A stretch of DNA of 64,000 bases from Ipomoea triloba (Eukaryota; Streptophyta; Magnoliopsida; Solanales; Convolvulaceae), in the NCBI RefSeq assembly GCF_003576645.1, contig NC_044922.1:10018921-10082920 (forward strand). Direction: 5' to 3'. Positions 24,330-36,102 of this stretch are shown piece by piece. Numbering within the stretch: the stretch's first letter is position 1; each line of letters opens with the position of its first letter. Under the pieces are notes generated by a model. The model had not been told where the DNA came from and did no database searches. It worked only from the letters and a program-made list of their open reading frames with translations. The translations under genes and the position numbers were made by a program.

Positions 24330-27300
24330 ACATAGACAACACTAAAAAGACAACAGTTTTTGACAAAAATGTTGTCTTTTGTGTAAAAGACAACATTTTT
24401 GGACAAAACCGTTGTCTTTGACGCAACACTTTTATCAAAGACAACGATTTTTACCGAATCGTTGTCTTTAGTGTGTTGTCTTTGTGCATTTTGTCAAAAG
24501 ACAACACCGCAAAGATAACGATTTTTAAAAAGTGTTATCTATGTGCATTTTTTTAAATAAAAGATAACAGTTTTATGTAACTGACGTGTAGCAAAAATGA
24601 GTGATGGTGAGTGTACGGGTGTGAAATGTCGTTCCGCTGAGGATTGGGGGTTATGGCACGCAATATGCAATCACAAAACTAGGCACTAACACAAGGAAAT
24701 CAACAAGAAGCTAAGCAAACGACAACAAGGTAGAACAAACACATATAAACAATAGATAAATACAAAATAAAGAAATAGGATTCAAGTTAGGGGCATTACC
24801 ATTTAGATGCTTTAACACTTAAGTTTGGGGGAAGAACATTTTACCTAGGTTCTAGAGGCTAGCACTAATAAATCCAAGTTTCCACAAGGATTAGAACAAA
24901 GGTTGCCCCATTCCCATGGTGTATCAACCTAAGTTCTTGAAGGACAAAAACTATTTGGCCCTAAATCTACCCCTATTTCCATAGAAGAGAAAATGGGTTT
25001 GAGATTGGGTTGGCTCAAGTCTCCCATCCAATTCCCATTGAGATGAAAGACTTTCCAAAGACAAACAACAATCATTGGCCACTAATCATTGAAAGATAGA
25101 AATAAACCCAATTCAAACTCAAGAACCCTAGGTTGGGGTTCCTCCCCTTTTTCACAATAATCACAACTTAAGCATCCAAATAGATAATACAACCCTAACT
25201 CAAGCCCATAAACTAACTACTCATGATTAAATAGCATAAAGAACACAAAAAACACAAGTAATAAACATAAATCTTGCAAAAGAAAAGAGATAAAGGAAAG
25301 AAAACTTCTCTATTGAAATGGGTGGAAGAATCTTGAAATCCAAGCTTCAAATCCAAGATTACAAGCTCCAAAAGTGTTAAAATACATAGATCTAAGCCTA
25401 ATCTAACCTAAAAATATGAAAGGGAGTGAATGAGAGTGTTTAGGGTTCAACCATGGGTCAAAACCGAGTTTGAAATGCTCAAAACGAGCTTAAATAATAA
25501 CAGAGCATGGGCGAAACGGCCACCAAATCGGTCGTGTCAGTGCCCATTTCATTTTGGCCGAATTACAGTGCATTCTCACTGTGTAAGCAGAATTCTGTGA
25601 CTCTGCTTTGACTTCTAGGCTATTTTTCACCCTCAAAACCACTTCATTAGCCTTTGTAGTCTTCAAAAAAGTTGTAGTACTTTAAGTTTTCTTTCCAATG
25701 GCGCAAGAATCACTTCATTTAGACATTCCTAGGCTGAGATATGGTCAAAATACCAAACAATGGCAGATTTTGACGAAATCTGTAAGTTTGGACGATTTTG
25801 ACCCCTTTTTCTTCCTGTTTAAGCTTTAATGTCTTCATGATAGTTGTAGCGCTTTGAGTCTTCGTTCCAATGACATAAGAATCACTAAATTTGGATATTT
25901 ATAGGCCGAGATATCGTCCAATGACTAAGATGTCGACGTGCAGAAATTTCAAAACCTTGACCTTTTGCTTCTCTTTTGTTTTAGCTTTCCCAAATGACCA
26001 ATACCATTGAAAATACAACTGTTAGGCTCCCTTGTAAGTGTTGCACTCATCTTCATAGCTTCTCCTTGACTCCCATTGACTCCAAATGCATCCAAAATGC
26101 ATGAAAATCACCGTCTTTGCTTCCAATGTTTTCCAACTCATACTCCTTGCAAAATAACACAAATAAGCACTAGTTCTAATGAAAATTGGAATGATCTATA
26201 AACAAAATGACTTAGTGAAAGGGAGAAAAATATAGACAAATGAGCACTTATCAATAACCGTTGTCGTTAGTGTGCTATCTTTAAGTGCACTTGAATACAA
26301 AACACTACAAAGACAACGGTTCTTTAAAACTGTTGTCTTTGCGTGTTTTTTTTGTTTTAAAAGACAACGGTTTTATTAAACCGTTATCGTTTGTGTGTTG
26401 TCTTTAAGCATACTTGAATAGACAACACTTCAAAGGCAACGGTTTATTAAAACTGTTGTTTTTGTGCACCTATTTTTTTTTTATTTAGACAACGGTTTTA
26501 TTTAATCGTTGTCGTTGGTGTGTTGTCCTTAAGTGCACTTGAATACACAACACTACAAAGACAACGGTTTTTTAAAACAGTTGTCTTTACGCGTTTATTT
26601 TTTTTTAAAAAAGACAACGATTTTATTTAACCATTATCGTTTGTATGTTGTCTTTAAGTACACTTGAATAAACGACACTTCAAAGACAATGATTTATTAA
26701 AACCATTGTCTTTGTGCACCCGTTTTTGTTAATTTAGACAATGATTTTATTTAACCGTTGTCGTTGGTGTGTTTTGTCTTTAAGTGCACTTGAATACACT
26801 ACACCACAAAGAAAAAGAATTTTTAAAACCGTTGTCTTTGCACGTTTAATTTTTATTTTTTTAAAGACAACAATTTTATTTAACCATTGTCGTTTGTGTG
26901 TTGTACACTTCAAAGACAACTGTTTATTAAAACCGTTGTCTTTGTGCACCCGTTTTTTATTTAGACAACGGTTTTTTTAACCATTGTTATTGGTGTGTTG
27001 TGTTTAAGTGCACTTGTATACGCAACACTACAAAGACAATGGTTTTTTAAAATTGTTATCTATGTGCATTTTGTTTTTATAAAAGATTTAACCATTGTTG
27101 TTTGTGTGTTGTCCTGAAATAAAATGACAATAAAGGTTGTTACCAACAAGAATTAAACCCAAAACCATCCTTAAACCACGTACATCTTTATCCACTAAAC
27201 AACTACATCAATTAGTTACTTAAGCGCTACTTAATTCATTTATTCCTACATTTGTGGGTAAGTTGTTAGAAACCTTGGTGCAAAATATAAAAAGAGAACA

Positions 27301-27670
27301 CAACCAGAGAGAATTAAACATGCAACCTCTCACATAACACATGCAAACTAGACTACCAAGCCACTTCATCACTTCTTTACTAATAAGAGGCTACACCTAA
27401 TATTTAAACCCAAATTTCCGGATGGGCAGATTTACAATGATTTTATTTATCTGTTGTCGTTGGTGTGTTGTTTTTAAGCGCACTTTGAATACACAACATT
27501 CCAAAGACAATGATTTTCTAAAATCGTTGTCTTTGTGCATTCTTATTAAAAAATACAACAATTTTATTTATCCGTTGTCGTTGATGTGTTATCTTTAAAC
27601 ATATTTTGAATACACAACACTTCTACGACAACAGTTTTTAAATAAATATTGTTGTATTTTAAACTTTTAC
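24330..27670. repeat. Left subterminal repeat region of the CACTA element
   Basis: Direct and inverted units of the form AAAGACAACGGTTTTTAAAA / CCGTTGTCTTTGTG recur every 30-60 bases, in two blocks: 24330-24581 and 26254-27120, with a further part at 27430-27670. The blocks are separated by the insertion at 24582-26253 and a plain stretch at 27120-27430. These repeats are where CACTA transposition proteins bind. The inverted arrangement would fold into long hairpins in RNA. Confidence 0.9.
24582..26253. mobile_element. Non-coding insertion of a TGA..TCA family (5-bp NTAAC duplication)
   Basis: It begins TGACGTGTAGC and ends CACTTATCA, flanked by GTAAC (24577-24581) and ATAAC (26254-26258). 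Near 25690-25760 it contains 'gaatcacttcatttagacattcctaggctgagatatgg', closely similar to a part of the foldback element at 36103-37172, which is flanked by CTAAC. The two are related families. There is no coding domain. Whether this is a DNA transposon or an LTR-type derivative is not resolved. Confidence 0.6.
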
Positions 27671-28027
27671 TTGTAGACTACACTATACTTAGACAATTTC
27701 TTCTTTTTTATTTCTTTTTTTAAATATACTTAGGCCATCTCCAACGTATGGGCAAAACGGCAAATCGGCAACACCATTCCACCATCCCACCATTTATCCA
27801 TCTCCAACCAGTAGCAAACTAGCGGGAAATCAACAAAATATTAATATTTTCCGCTGATGAACAGTGCCACGCCATATAAGGTGCAACACTGTTCACCAGC
27901 AGTCAGTGTTGCAAAAATCGCGCCTAGGCGTCGAGGCACTAGGCGGTGCCCGACCGCGTCGAGGAAGGCCGAAATCGGCCTCCTCCGCAGTCGGTTAGGC
28001 AGCGCCTAGTAGGGGTGTAAACAAATC

Positions 28028-28640
28028 AAATATTTTAAATTCGATTCGTGATTCGAATTCGAATAGTGTTTCTCCTAATTCCTAACCCTAACGGCAGTCT
28101 TTCAAGGAATTCAAGCACAGCTGCTGCACATCGTCTCTTCCCGCCGCTTCACGCAAAAACTAGACGCCGGCCAGACGGAGACGCGAGGAGGCGCGACCTC
28201 CAGTCCCGACGGCGACCACCGGCGGCCGGCGGCTTCCTTCGCGGGATGACCTCCACGCGGAGAGCTGGAGACTGGAGAGTAGCGAAGTTCCGACAGCAGT
28301 TCAAAGTCGCTGGGTCTTCCGGTGCGGCGACTTCCGGTGGTTCTCGTGACTGCAGTAGCTGGTTTCTACCTTCCGGTGCTTCTCGCGGCTCCAATGCTCC
28401 TCCTCAGACCTCCCTGCGAGCTGCAGCGATTTCCAGTGCTCCTCTGCTTCTCTGTTTTTCCGGCGGCTACAGCGGCAAAGAACGGCTCCTTCGGTTCTCC
28501 ATTTTTTTTTCGGCGGTTGCAGCAGGTTGGTATTTCCTATCTTTATTTTCTTTAACCATTTTTGGTATTCTTTTGTATATTTTTTCTGATTTTGTATTAT
28601 GTGTTTATTGTATTCCCTGTATCTAGTTAGTTTTTTACAG
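28028..28640 (+). other. GC-rich leader of the hAT element
   Basis: About 0.5 kb that is far richer in GC than the rest of the element, with CGGCGG and CCGGTG words. It lies between the left terminus and the transposase start at 28714. It probably includes the element's promoter and 5' UTR. The open frames here encode arginine- and proline-rich low-complexity peptides that I do not consider proteins. Confidence 0.4.
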
Positions 28641-28713
28641 TAAAATATATTTTGTTATTTGTATATTAATGTATTAATATATAACTATTCAATTATATAG
28701 TGACTAACTGACT

Positions 28714-31155
28714 ATGAAGACAAAAAATTCAAATGAGCAAACACAAGAACATGACATTAGAGAATTTGAGATGAATGAGGTAACCATTATCATTTTAAAT
28801 TTTTATGTTTTTATGTTTGAATGCTTATCAACTATATAATGTATGTTTCTAAAAAACTTTTGTAGGAAATTAATTGTGTTGATTTGAATGAAGTTAATGA
28901 TGGAGGTATTAATGTAGACAACTTGGATGTTAATGGTGATGGGGAATAAAATGACAATGTAGATGTTGGAGATGAAAAAGATGATGATGAGAAGGAATGT
29001 GAAAATAATGATAATCAAGACCAATTTCAAAGGAAGAAAAGAAAGAGGGTATCAAAAACTCATGTTGATTTTAGTGAAGTTACTTCAAAGGATGGAAGTA
29101 TAAAGCTACAATGTATACATTGTAAAACACTTCTTTCTAAGTCTGCTACAACATTTCATCTTTGGAATCATTTGAGTAGGTGCATACAAAAGAAACTACA
29201 AACAAAAAATCAAAAAACATTGCAGTTTCAGAATGCAAAATCCAAGTTTGAGACACCTCCGTTATCAGATGGTAAATATGATCATATGAAGCAAAGAGAA
29301 GCTATTGCCCATTGGATTCTGATGCATGAGCAACCGTTAAATGTTGTGAAAAATTATGGTTTTACTTTCATGTTCAAAGTTAATCTTCCACAATTTGAGA
29401 AAGTTTCCCGTGCCATGGCAAAGAATGATGTCATTACTGTCTATGACATAGAGAAGAAAAAGTTGCAATTGATGTTAAGAACCATCAATAAAATATCATT
29501 GACCACTGATATTTGGAAGTCTAAGGTGCAAAAAGTTTCATATATGTGTGTCACTGGACACTTTGTTGATTCAAATTGGCAACTTCAAAAGCGTGTACTT
29601 AGTTTCATGCCTCTTCTTCCTCCACATACCGGTAATCTTGTTTACTTGTTTTTAAATATATCTATATTAATTAATTAATAATAACTATTTCTTGATTTTA
29701 ATATTATTTTTGTCATATATTAGGTTTTGATATCATTGATGGGGTTATGAAGTCCATAAAAGATTAGGGAATCGAACATAAAATCTTCACCATTTCAGTG
29801 GATAACGCTTCAAACAATGATGTTGCAGTTCGAATTGCCAAAGAAACATTCTCTAAGAGTCATAAGCTACCTTTGGGTGGTAAGCTATTTCATGTCAGGT
29901 GCACTGCTCATATATTGAATCTTGTTGTTCAGGATGGTCTTTCTACAATTAAAACGGTTGTTGATGATGTTAGGAATAGTGTGCGATTTATCAATCAATC
30001 TGAGTCTAGGTTGTTGAAGTTTTCTGAAATTGTGTATCATTTGGGAAATCCAATGAAAAAGTTAATTCTTGATTGTGTTACCCGCTGGAATTCTACATAT
30101 GAAATGTTAGTTGTAGCCATTAAAGTTAAGGATGCATTTCCAATATTTGCTCAAAGAGAGCCTTCATATAAATGTTGTCTTAGCTTGGAAGATTGGAGTA
30201 AAATAGAGCATGTTCTTAGCATCTTAGAGGTTTTTTATGAAGCTACTCAAGTGATCTCTGGAACTAACTATCCCACTTCTAATGTTTTTCTTGGTGTGGT
30301 TTGGAGGGTCAAGCATGTTTTAAATGAAAATGAGTTTAATCATGAAGAGTTGATTAGAGATATGATTGAAAAGATGAAGACAAAATTTGACAAATATTGG
30401 GGTGATTGCAATCTTTTGATGTCTATTGGAGCAATACTTGATCCTAGGTACAAAATGAGATTAGTTGATTTTGCTTTCAATCAAATATATAATGCGAATG
30501 ATGCCCGTATAAATGTGATGAAGGTTCGGGATGCATTACATGACTTGTTCTATGAATATGTTGAAATGGATAACATGAAAACTCGAAAAGGTAGTTCTTC
30601 TATGCAAAATGTGGAGAGTTTGTCAATTACTTCATCATGCTCAACTTCTAAAGGAAAAGTAGTTCTTTCTGGCTTGTCTTTGTATGATAAGTATTTGGAC
30701 ACTGTTGAAGATGTAACTCCAAAAAAATCGGAGTTGGACATTTACTTGGAGGAAGGGGTTTATAGGTGTCAAGATGGTGAAGTAACCTCTGAATTTGATG
30801 CCTTAGCTTGGTGGAAATCTCATGAATTGAAGTTTAGTATTTTGTCATTAGCACATGATGTTTTAGCTATTCCAATTAGTACTGTGGCATCAGAAGCCAC
30901 ATTCAATGAAGGCACTCGAGTTTTAGATCCTTATCGTGCTAAGCTATCTTCTGATATGGTTCAAGTTTTGGTTTGTGGAGCAGATTGGGTTCGTCAACTT
31001 CATGGGATCAATAAACCTATTATGACACATGTAAGTTCTACTTTAGTAATTTAGTATATTTAATTAAATGAAGTATAACAATTTTAACTTTAACTTTTTT
31101 ATTATTTTTATTGTAGGAGGAAAAAGAATCAGTTGATGTCATATTGCGAGCATGA
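28714..31155 (+). pseudogene. hAT transposase (BED zinc finger, RICESLEEPER-like), two nonsense codons
   Basis: Exons: 28714-28779, 28866-29631, 29724-31030, 31117-31155, all GT-AG. Features in order: an acidic N terminus, a BED-type zinc finger (CIHCKTLLSKSATTFHLWNH, about 29110-29175), the hAT catalytic region starting with the TTDIWKS and ISVDNASNND motifs, and the C-terminal dimerisation domain with SILSLAHDVLAIPISTVASE. Two in-frame stops break it: TAA at 28946-28948 and TAG at 29765-29767, the latter where the family normally has Trp (KEWGI-type context), so a single base change can explain it. The exon structure and most of the protein are preserved, so decay is recent. Transposase would cut and join the TAGGGGTGTAAAC ends in the nucleus. 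Confidence 0.9.
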
Positions 31156-32015
31156 TGGTTTGAAGATAGTTGAAGACTTGAAGTGTAATAGTGGTTGTCA
31201 TTGTAGTACTTAATTTATGGATTATGGATTTGATTGACTTTTTTTTTTGGTTTGATGTTGAAGCTTAATGCAAACTTTAAATTCCTATTCTAGTATTTAC
31301 TTTATGAATTTGATGATGACTTTTTATTGTTATTCTAGTGTAAATCTTGATTAGTATATTAATATCAAAATTTGTGCTATTTAAATTTAAATTTTTAGTG
31401 CATTTTATCATAATTTATTGGAAAATTTTGAAAAAAGTTAAGTAAGGCATTTCGAATTCGAATATTCGAATTGAATCGAATATATTCGAATACAGTGGTC
31501 GAATCGAATACGAATCGAATTTGGGATTCGAATGTTATACGAATACGAATACGAATACTCATCCAAATAGTCGAATTCGAATCGAATAGTGAAATATTTG
31601 ACTCGATTCGATTCGTTTACACCCCTAGCGCCTAGCCCGCCTGGGCCGTCGGCCGACTGTTTTTTTATTTTATTTTATTTTTTATTTTTTAATTTTAAAT
31701 CTTAAACATTTAAACTATTAATGTTATAATGTATTAACTAATACTCTAATAGTCTAATAAGTAATAACTAATAAGTAATAACTTAATAAAATAATAAGTA
31801 ATAACTAAATTTAACTAATACGTAATGCACTAATAATTAATAAATAATAACTAATAACTTAATAAGTATTAACTATTTAGCTATTAAAGTGTAAAGACTT
31901 ACAATATTAAACACTTTACAATTATTAACACTTAAAATATTTTTAAATTAAAAAAAAAAAAAAAGAACTAGGCACCCCCCAGGCGCCTAGCGATTTTTGC
32001 AATCTTGCCAGTAGT

Positions 32016-33381
32016 AAATGGGAGAGAAAGAGAAATATTACGTTTTTGCCCTTGCTAATTTTGATAATTCCAAAAGTATCATTTATTTGTTTTATATGTA
32101 TTTTTATATTTTGTTAAATACTTATATTTAAAGTTTGTATTATTAAATATAAATTATACAATTTTAAAGATCTCATTGAGACGAGGAACAAAACTAATAT
32201 TGAATATATATTAATTAAAATTTCAAATACACCAAACATAACTACAACAGAATAAAAGTTAAAATATATACAATATAATATTGATATTAGAAAATACAAC
32301 GCAATTTTAAAAAATAAAATAAAATAAAATAATTTTCAAAAATTAAATGTAATAGATGTTTTGATGTAATGTGGGTTAGAGATACCCAACAATTTCTAAT
32401 TATATATATTTAGAAAAAAAACACAGACAAAAAATAATAATAATAAAACAGCCGCTGAAAGCTTGTCGTTCCTCCTCTTCGCCTGCCATTCCTCTGTCGC
32501 CCCAAATCCATCGCCAACAGCTTTTACTGTCGTTCCTCCACCTAATTTGTCGCCAACAGTCTCTTCCTGCTGTCGCTTTGGCTTAGTCAATAGAGCTCGT
32601 CGTCCACAGCGTAGTGACGCACGCTTGGGTCTTTGTCGTCGTCGTCGCGGGTGCTTCGTACGTTGCCTTCGTTGCTACAGATTTGTTCCATTAATCTAAA
32701 CCTTAATTCCTAATCCCTAAATGCCTAATTTCATAAATTCATAATTCCATTTATATCTAAATTCCTAATTCTATATCTTTGATGCCCTAATATGAGATAT
32801 TCTCATTACCGTTTGCTGTTGCATTGAATTTGAAGGTTCGCAACTTTCCCACTGACAAGATGGTTAGTGAATCTGCTATTCAAGTTTCTATATTTATTTG
32901 TGCAAGGATGGTAGTTAGTTTAGGCAAACTGGTGATACCATATTTAAAGGCAATTGTTTTCTGTGTAGAACTGTAGAAGTAAAATTGCTTATAGTTTTTT
33001 TTTTTTTTTGAAAATGAAAATAAAGAAGTGAAAATAGCTATTAAAGTATACTTAGAGTTGTTTTTAATCATTCAATTTATGGTTTTACAATTTACAAAGT
33101 AATTTGAAACGTTTGAATATATGAAAGCACAGATCAATGGTACTGAGGTGTTTTAAATTTTTTGGCAGAAATGATCTTTGTGGATTTAGTGATTTACTTC
33201 CATTATCATTTTAAATCTGCTTGCTGTGTGTCCATGCTAAATATTATAAATTGTGAATAGGTTATAACTCTTTACCAGTTCATTTATTCATATACTAATT
33301 TGGTTTCATTGTGCATCTATTTCTATAAAAGTTTGCAATAGTTATACTGGACATTTCAATGGCCATTCTTAAAAACTAAAT
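32016..33381. other. CACTA interior, probable captured DNA without clear exons
   Basis: Starts with AT-rich DNA, then a GC-richer stretch at 32450-32690 resembling a 5' UTR or first exon, then sequence with typical plant-intron composition up to the importin-like exons. It could be the 5' part of the captured gene. I see no conserved protein motif in it. Confidence 0.4.
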
Positions 33382-33611
33382 ATATGAAATGGCTTGCTCA
33401 AGGCCGTAATGAGGCTTATGCCTAGCCGTTGTCAGACTATGTAGTACCAGTTCTTGTTGAAGCTTTGCATAAGGTGATGTTTAACTTTAGTTGCCTATAA
33501 GTTTACAATTGCTTAAGCTTTAGATACTGATATTTTACGTGCAATTGCTTTCAGGAACCTAATACAGAAATATGTGCAAACATGTTGGATATGGTGAATG
33601 AATGCTTGTAG
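33382..33611 (+). pseudogene. Captured importin-5-like gene fragment (two exons and an intron)
   Basis: Exon A (to 33473) reads LAQGRNEAYA, a stop (TAG 33423-33425), then PLSDYVVPVLVEALHK and a GT donor. Exon B (33555-33611, after TTTCAG) reads EPNTEICANMLDMVNECL followed by TAG. The order and wording match the late HEAT-repeat region of plant importin-5/RanBP5-type importin beta (LSDYIIPALVEALHKEPDTEIC-like), which carries cargo into the nucleus with Ran. The splice junction between LHK and EP is kept, so genomic DNA rather than a cDNA was captured. It is a non-functional passenger of the CACTA element. The family identification is from memory of that motif. Confidence 0.75.
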
Positions 33612-33889
33612 GTGGGTCTACATCACAGAGATAATCTGGTTACTTCTTTAATTTTCACAGGAATGCATTTGATTAGAACTTTGAGAACAATATTTAGACT
33701 TGGTGATTGGAAATATTCATTGTATTTTGAAGTAGATGATGAATTGTTGTGTATTTTCAAATACTTTATATACTTGTAGATGATTATTGTATTAATGAAT
33801 TGATGCTTTTGTATTTATGGTTTTTGGATAAATTATTAATGAATTCATTGGTATTTATGCTTAAAATCAAAGCAGGTTAAAAATAACGG

Positions 33890-34640
33890 TTTAAAACCGC
33901 TGTCTTTTCTATATAAGACGATTTTTAACCGTTGTCTTATATAGAAACGACAACGGTTAAAAACTGTTGTCTATCCGTATAACTATCAACAACACTGGTT
34001 TTTAATAACACACAATAAACAACGGTTTTTAACCGTTGTCTTATATAGAAAAGACAACGGTTAAAAACCATTGTCTTTGTGAGAGACTTACAACAACACC
34101 GGTTGTCTTATATAGAAAAGACAACGGTTAAAAACCATTGTCTTTGTGGGAGACTTACAACAACACCGGTTTCAACACACTTAATAGACAACGGTTTTTA
34201 ACTGGTGTCTTATATAGAAAAGACGACGGTTAAAAACCGTTGTCTTTATGGGGGACTTACAACAATACCGGTTTCAACAACACTCAATAACCAACGGTTT
34301 TTAACCGTTGTCATATATAGAAAAGACAACGGTTAAAAATCGCTGTTTTTGCGCGAGACTTACAACAACACTAGTTTCAGCAACACTCAATAGACAACGA
34401 TTTTTAAATGTTGTCTTTTCTAGAAATGACAACGGTTAAAAACCGTTGTGTATGTGCGTGACTTTCAACAACACTGGTTTCAACAACACTCAATAGACAA
34501 CGGTTTAAAACCGTTGTCTTTGCTAGAAAAGACAACAGTTAAAAATCGTTGTTTTTGCGCGAGACTTACAACAACACCGGCTTCAACAACAGAAATTTTA
34601 CATCAAAGACAACGATTTTTAACAATTGTCTATAAAGCGT
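33890..34640. repeat. Right subterminal repeat region of the CACTA element
   Basis: About seven units of roughly 90-120 bases, each with AGACAACGGTTTTTAACCGT, TTGTC, then 'ttatatagaaaagacaacgg', then 'agacttacaacaacaccgg'. They end at the terminus at 34652. The unit structure differs from the left side, as in other Tpn1-like elements. Confidence 0.9.
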
Positions 34641-34738
34641 TTTCTTATAGTGTTAAGAACTTAATTGGCCAAAATTGATAGTCGATGACCAATTTGGTAC
34701 TTTCGCCATAGTCGAGGGACCAAAACGGTAATTAACTC

Positions 34739-35601
34739 ATTTACTAATGTTTCAAAGAAAAAGTTTCTTTGATTCTCCAAATAGAAGACTTGGCTTTGAT
34801 GATGAACTTGATCTTCTTCTTCAGGTAGCCAAGCTTCTCTATTTGGATATAGCGTTTTTGCTTTTTAAATCTCTCTCACTAGTCTTGTATTTAAATTGTT
34901 AAGAACACTTGAATCACTTGTAATTTTTCACTTCAATAGACCAACACATTCTTAAATCTTGAATGAAGGTATTTATAAGCATTTTGAAATAAATCTGTTG
35001 GATGGAAACTTATTTCAAATGTCCATTACCCAGTGGATAGAGACCAATGGATTTTCTAGAAATTAGCTTTATGTATCGGACTTTCTAGCCGTTAAACTAC
35101 TTAATTTGCGCTAAACATATCTTTTTGTTCTGCACAAATGTTTAGGCTTTTTGAGGAAAATCTCCCTAGGGATGTGTACCTAGGACTCTCTTTGCCTTTG
35201 TCACATTTTTCCATAAAAGCACTAGCGTTTTAGGTTTCAAAATGTTGGCTCAAAGAATGTCTCGAGCAGTTCTTTTCGAATGGTTAAATGACATTATTTA
35301 AGTTAACATTTTGAACCTTAACACTTTGCTACTTTTCGGTTACGAATGGTTGTCCTTACCATTCGTTCATTCCACTGTTGCAAAAATTCCCGCCTAGATG
35401 CTAGGTGCTCCTAGACCGATGTGAATTGCTCCCTAGGCGTCCGCCTAGCGCCTAACTCGGTCGACTGGGCCGAATTTGGCCGAGTTAACTCGTCCAACTC
35501 GGCAGAGTTAGCCGAGTTAACTCGAGCGAGTCGGCCTTGTTAATTTTGTTATTATATTTATATATATTTAAATTTATTTATGTATATAAGTAAGAGAAGT
35601 A

Positions 35602-35661
<60 letters not shown>

Positions 35662-36102
35662 CATACACCCACACACATGAATTAATTTTTTGTTTTTATA
35701 GGTCGCCGCCTAGACCGCTTAGGCGCTAGTCTACCGCCCGACTAGCGCCTAGCGCCTACTGCAACCATGGTTCATTCTTACATTTCCTTTTACACGAAAG
35801 GTAGGCCCTTCCACCATTCGGCCTTTGTAATCTTTCGGTCTTGAACTCTTATATTGTTTGATTTTTCGTCTCGAACTCTTTTGATATTCAATTCTTCGAA
35901 GTTTTCTTTTGGTTGTCCGAAATGTGACCATTCGGGTTGATATTAAGAATAATTTGTTTATCCGAAACGTAACCTTTTGGGTTAAGATTCAGACTATTCG
36001 AAATAGAGAACATAGTTCCTAAGTCTAAAAGATGAAAGAAATTGGGGACTAAAATTCATATATTTTAGTATCATCAAAATCTATATTACAAATGTTCCTA
36101 AC
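34739..36102 (-). repeat. Right piece of the split LTR, ending at a foldback insertion
   Basis: On the minus strand its end reads GTTAGGAACATTTGTAATA..., very similar to the LTR start at 63542 (TGTTAGGAACATTTGTAATT) and to the LTR ends at 870 and 2883. 'agttcttttcgaatggtta' in this piece matches the complementary words at the far right of the window. The LTR carries an hAT MITE (35373-35769) and its terminus is cut by the foldback element at 36103. Confidence 0.75.
35373..35769. mobile_element. hAT MITE (CACTGTTGCAAAAATTC ends) with perfect 8-bp duplication
   Basis: It starts CACTGTTGCAAAAATTCCC and ends as the complement of CATGGTTGCAGTAGG. The perfect direct repeat GTTCATTC is at 35365-35372 and 35770-35777. 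The body is rich in GCGCCTAG and CGGCCGAGTTAACTCG-like words and contains a long TA tract (35604-35659). It is a sibling of the outer hAT at 27904-32007. Confidence 0.88.

Larger units (their letters stand above)
28010..31627 (+). mobile_element. hAT transposon with a decayed transposase gene
   Basis: The termini are TAGGGGTGTAAACAAATC and the complement of TAGGGGTGTAAACGAATC. A perfect 8-bp direct repeat GCGCCTAG flanks it at 28002-28009 and 31628-31635. The repeat is part of the GCGCCTAG-rich body of the outer element, so this hAT landed in an hAT MITE. Subterminal regions contain multiple TTCGAATTCGAAT and CGAATCGAAT words. The 3.6 kb length and single transposase gene are normal for hAT. 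Confidence 0.92.
27904..32007. mobile_element. Outer hAT-type non-autonomous element, split by an hAT insertion
   Basis: It starts CAGTGTTGCAAAAATCGC and ends as the complement of CAAGATTGCAAAAATCGC, so the termini agree over TTGCAAAAATCGC and continue into GCGCCTAGG-like words. It is flanked by CCAGCAGT and CCAGTAGT, an 8-bp duplication with one mismatch. Without the insertion it is about 490 bp. The CCTAGGCG-rich body also appears in the MITE at 35373-35769. Confidence 0.85.
24313..34652. mobile_element. CACTA (En/Spm) element, probably Tpn1 family, 10.3 kb, non-autonomous
   Basis: It starts CACTACAAGAAAAATAC and ends as the complement of CACTATAAGAAAACGC. The flanking trinucleotides are TTG and TTA, a 3-bp duplication with one mismatch. 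Both subterminal regions are filled with direct and inverted copies of GACAACGGTT. No TNPD- or TNPA-type transposase frame is visible. Instead the interior carries an insertion at 24582-26253, nested hAT elements and a captured importin-5-like fragment. Tpn1 elements of morning glories are known as non-autonomous CACTA elements with this subterminal motif and captured host genes; that link is from memory. Confidence 0.88.
22999..34738. mobile_element. Long-arm MULE (GAGTTAATTACC ends), split by a CACTA element
   Basis: The left end is GAGTTAATTACCTTTTTGG and the right end is the complement of GAGTTAATTACCGTTTTGG. The left arm (about 22999-23665) is repeated in reverse from about 23765 to 24312 and then again after the CACTA insertion at 34656-34738, so the true element is about 1.4 kb. 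The flanking 9-mers AGTTACAAA and ATTTACTAA match at 7 of 9 positions, an aged target duplication. No transposase is present. Confidence 0.75.

Noticed and set aside
28048..28626. 192-codon open frame in the hAT leader
   Set aside because: Low-complexity Arg/Pro/Ser-rich translation with no motif; better explained as a GC-rich leader.
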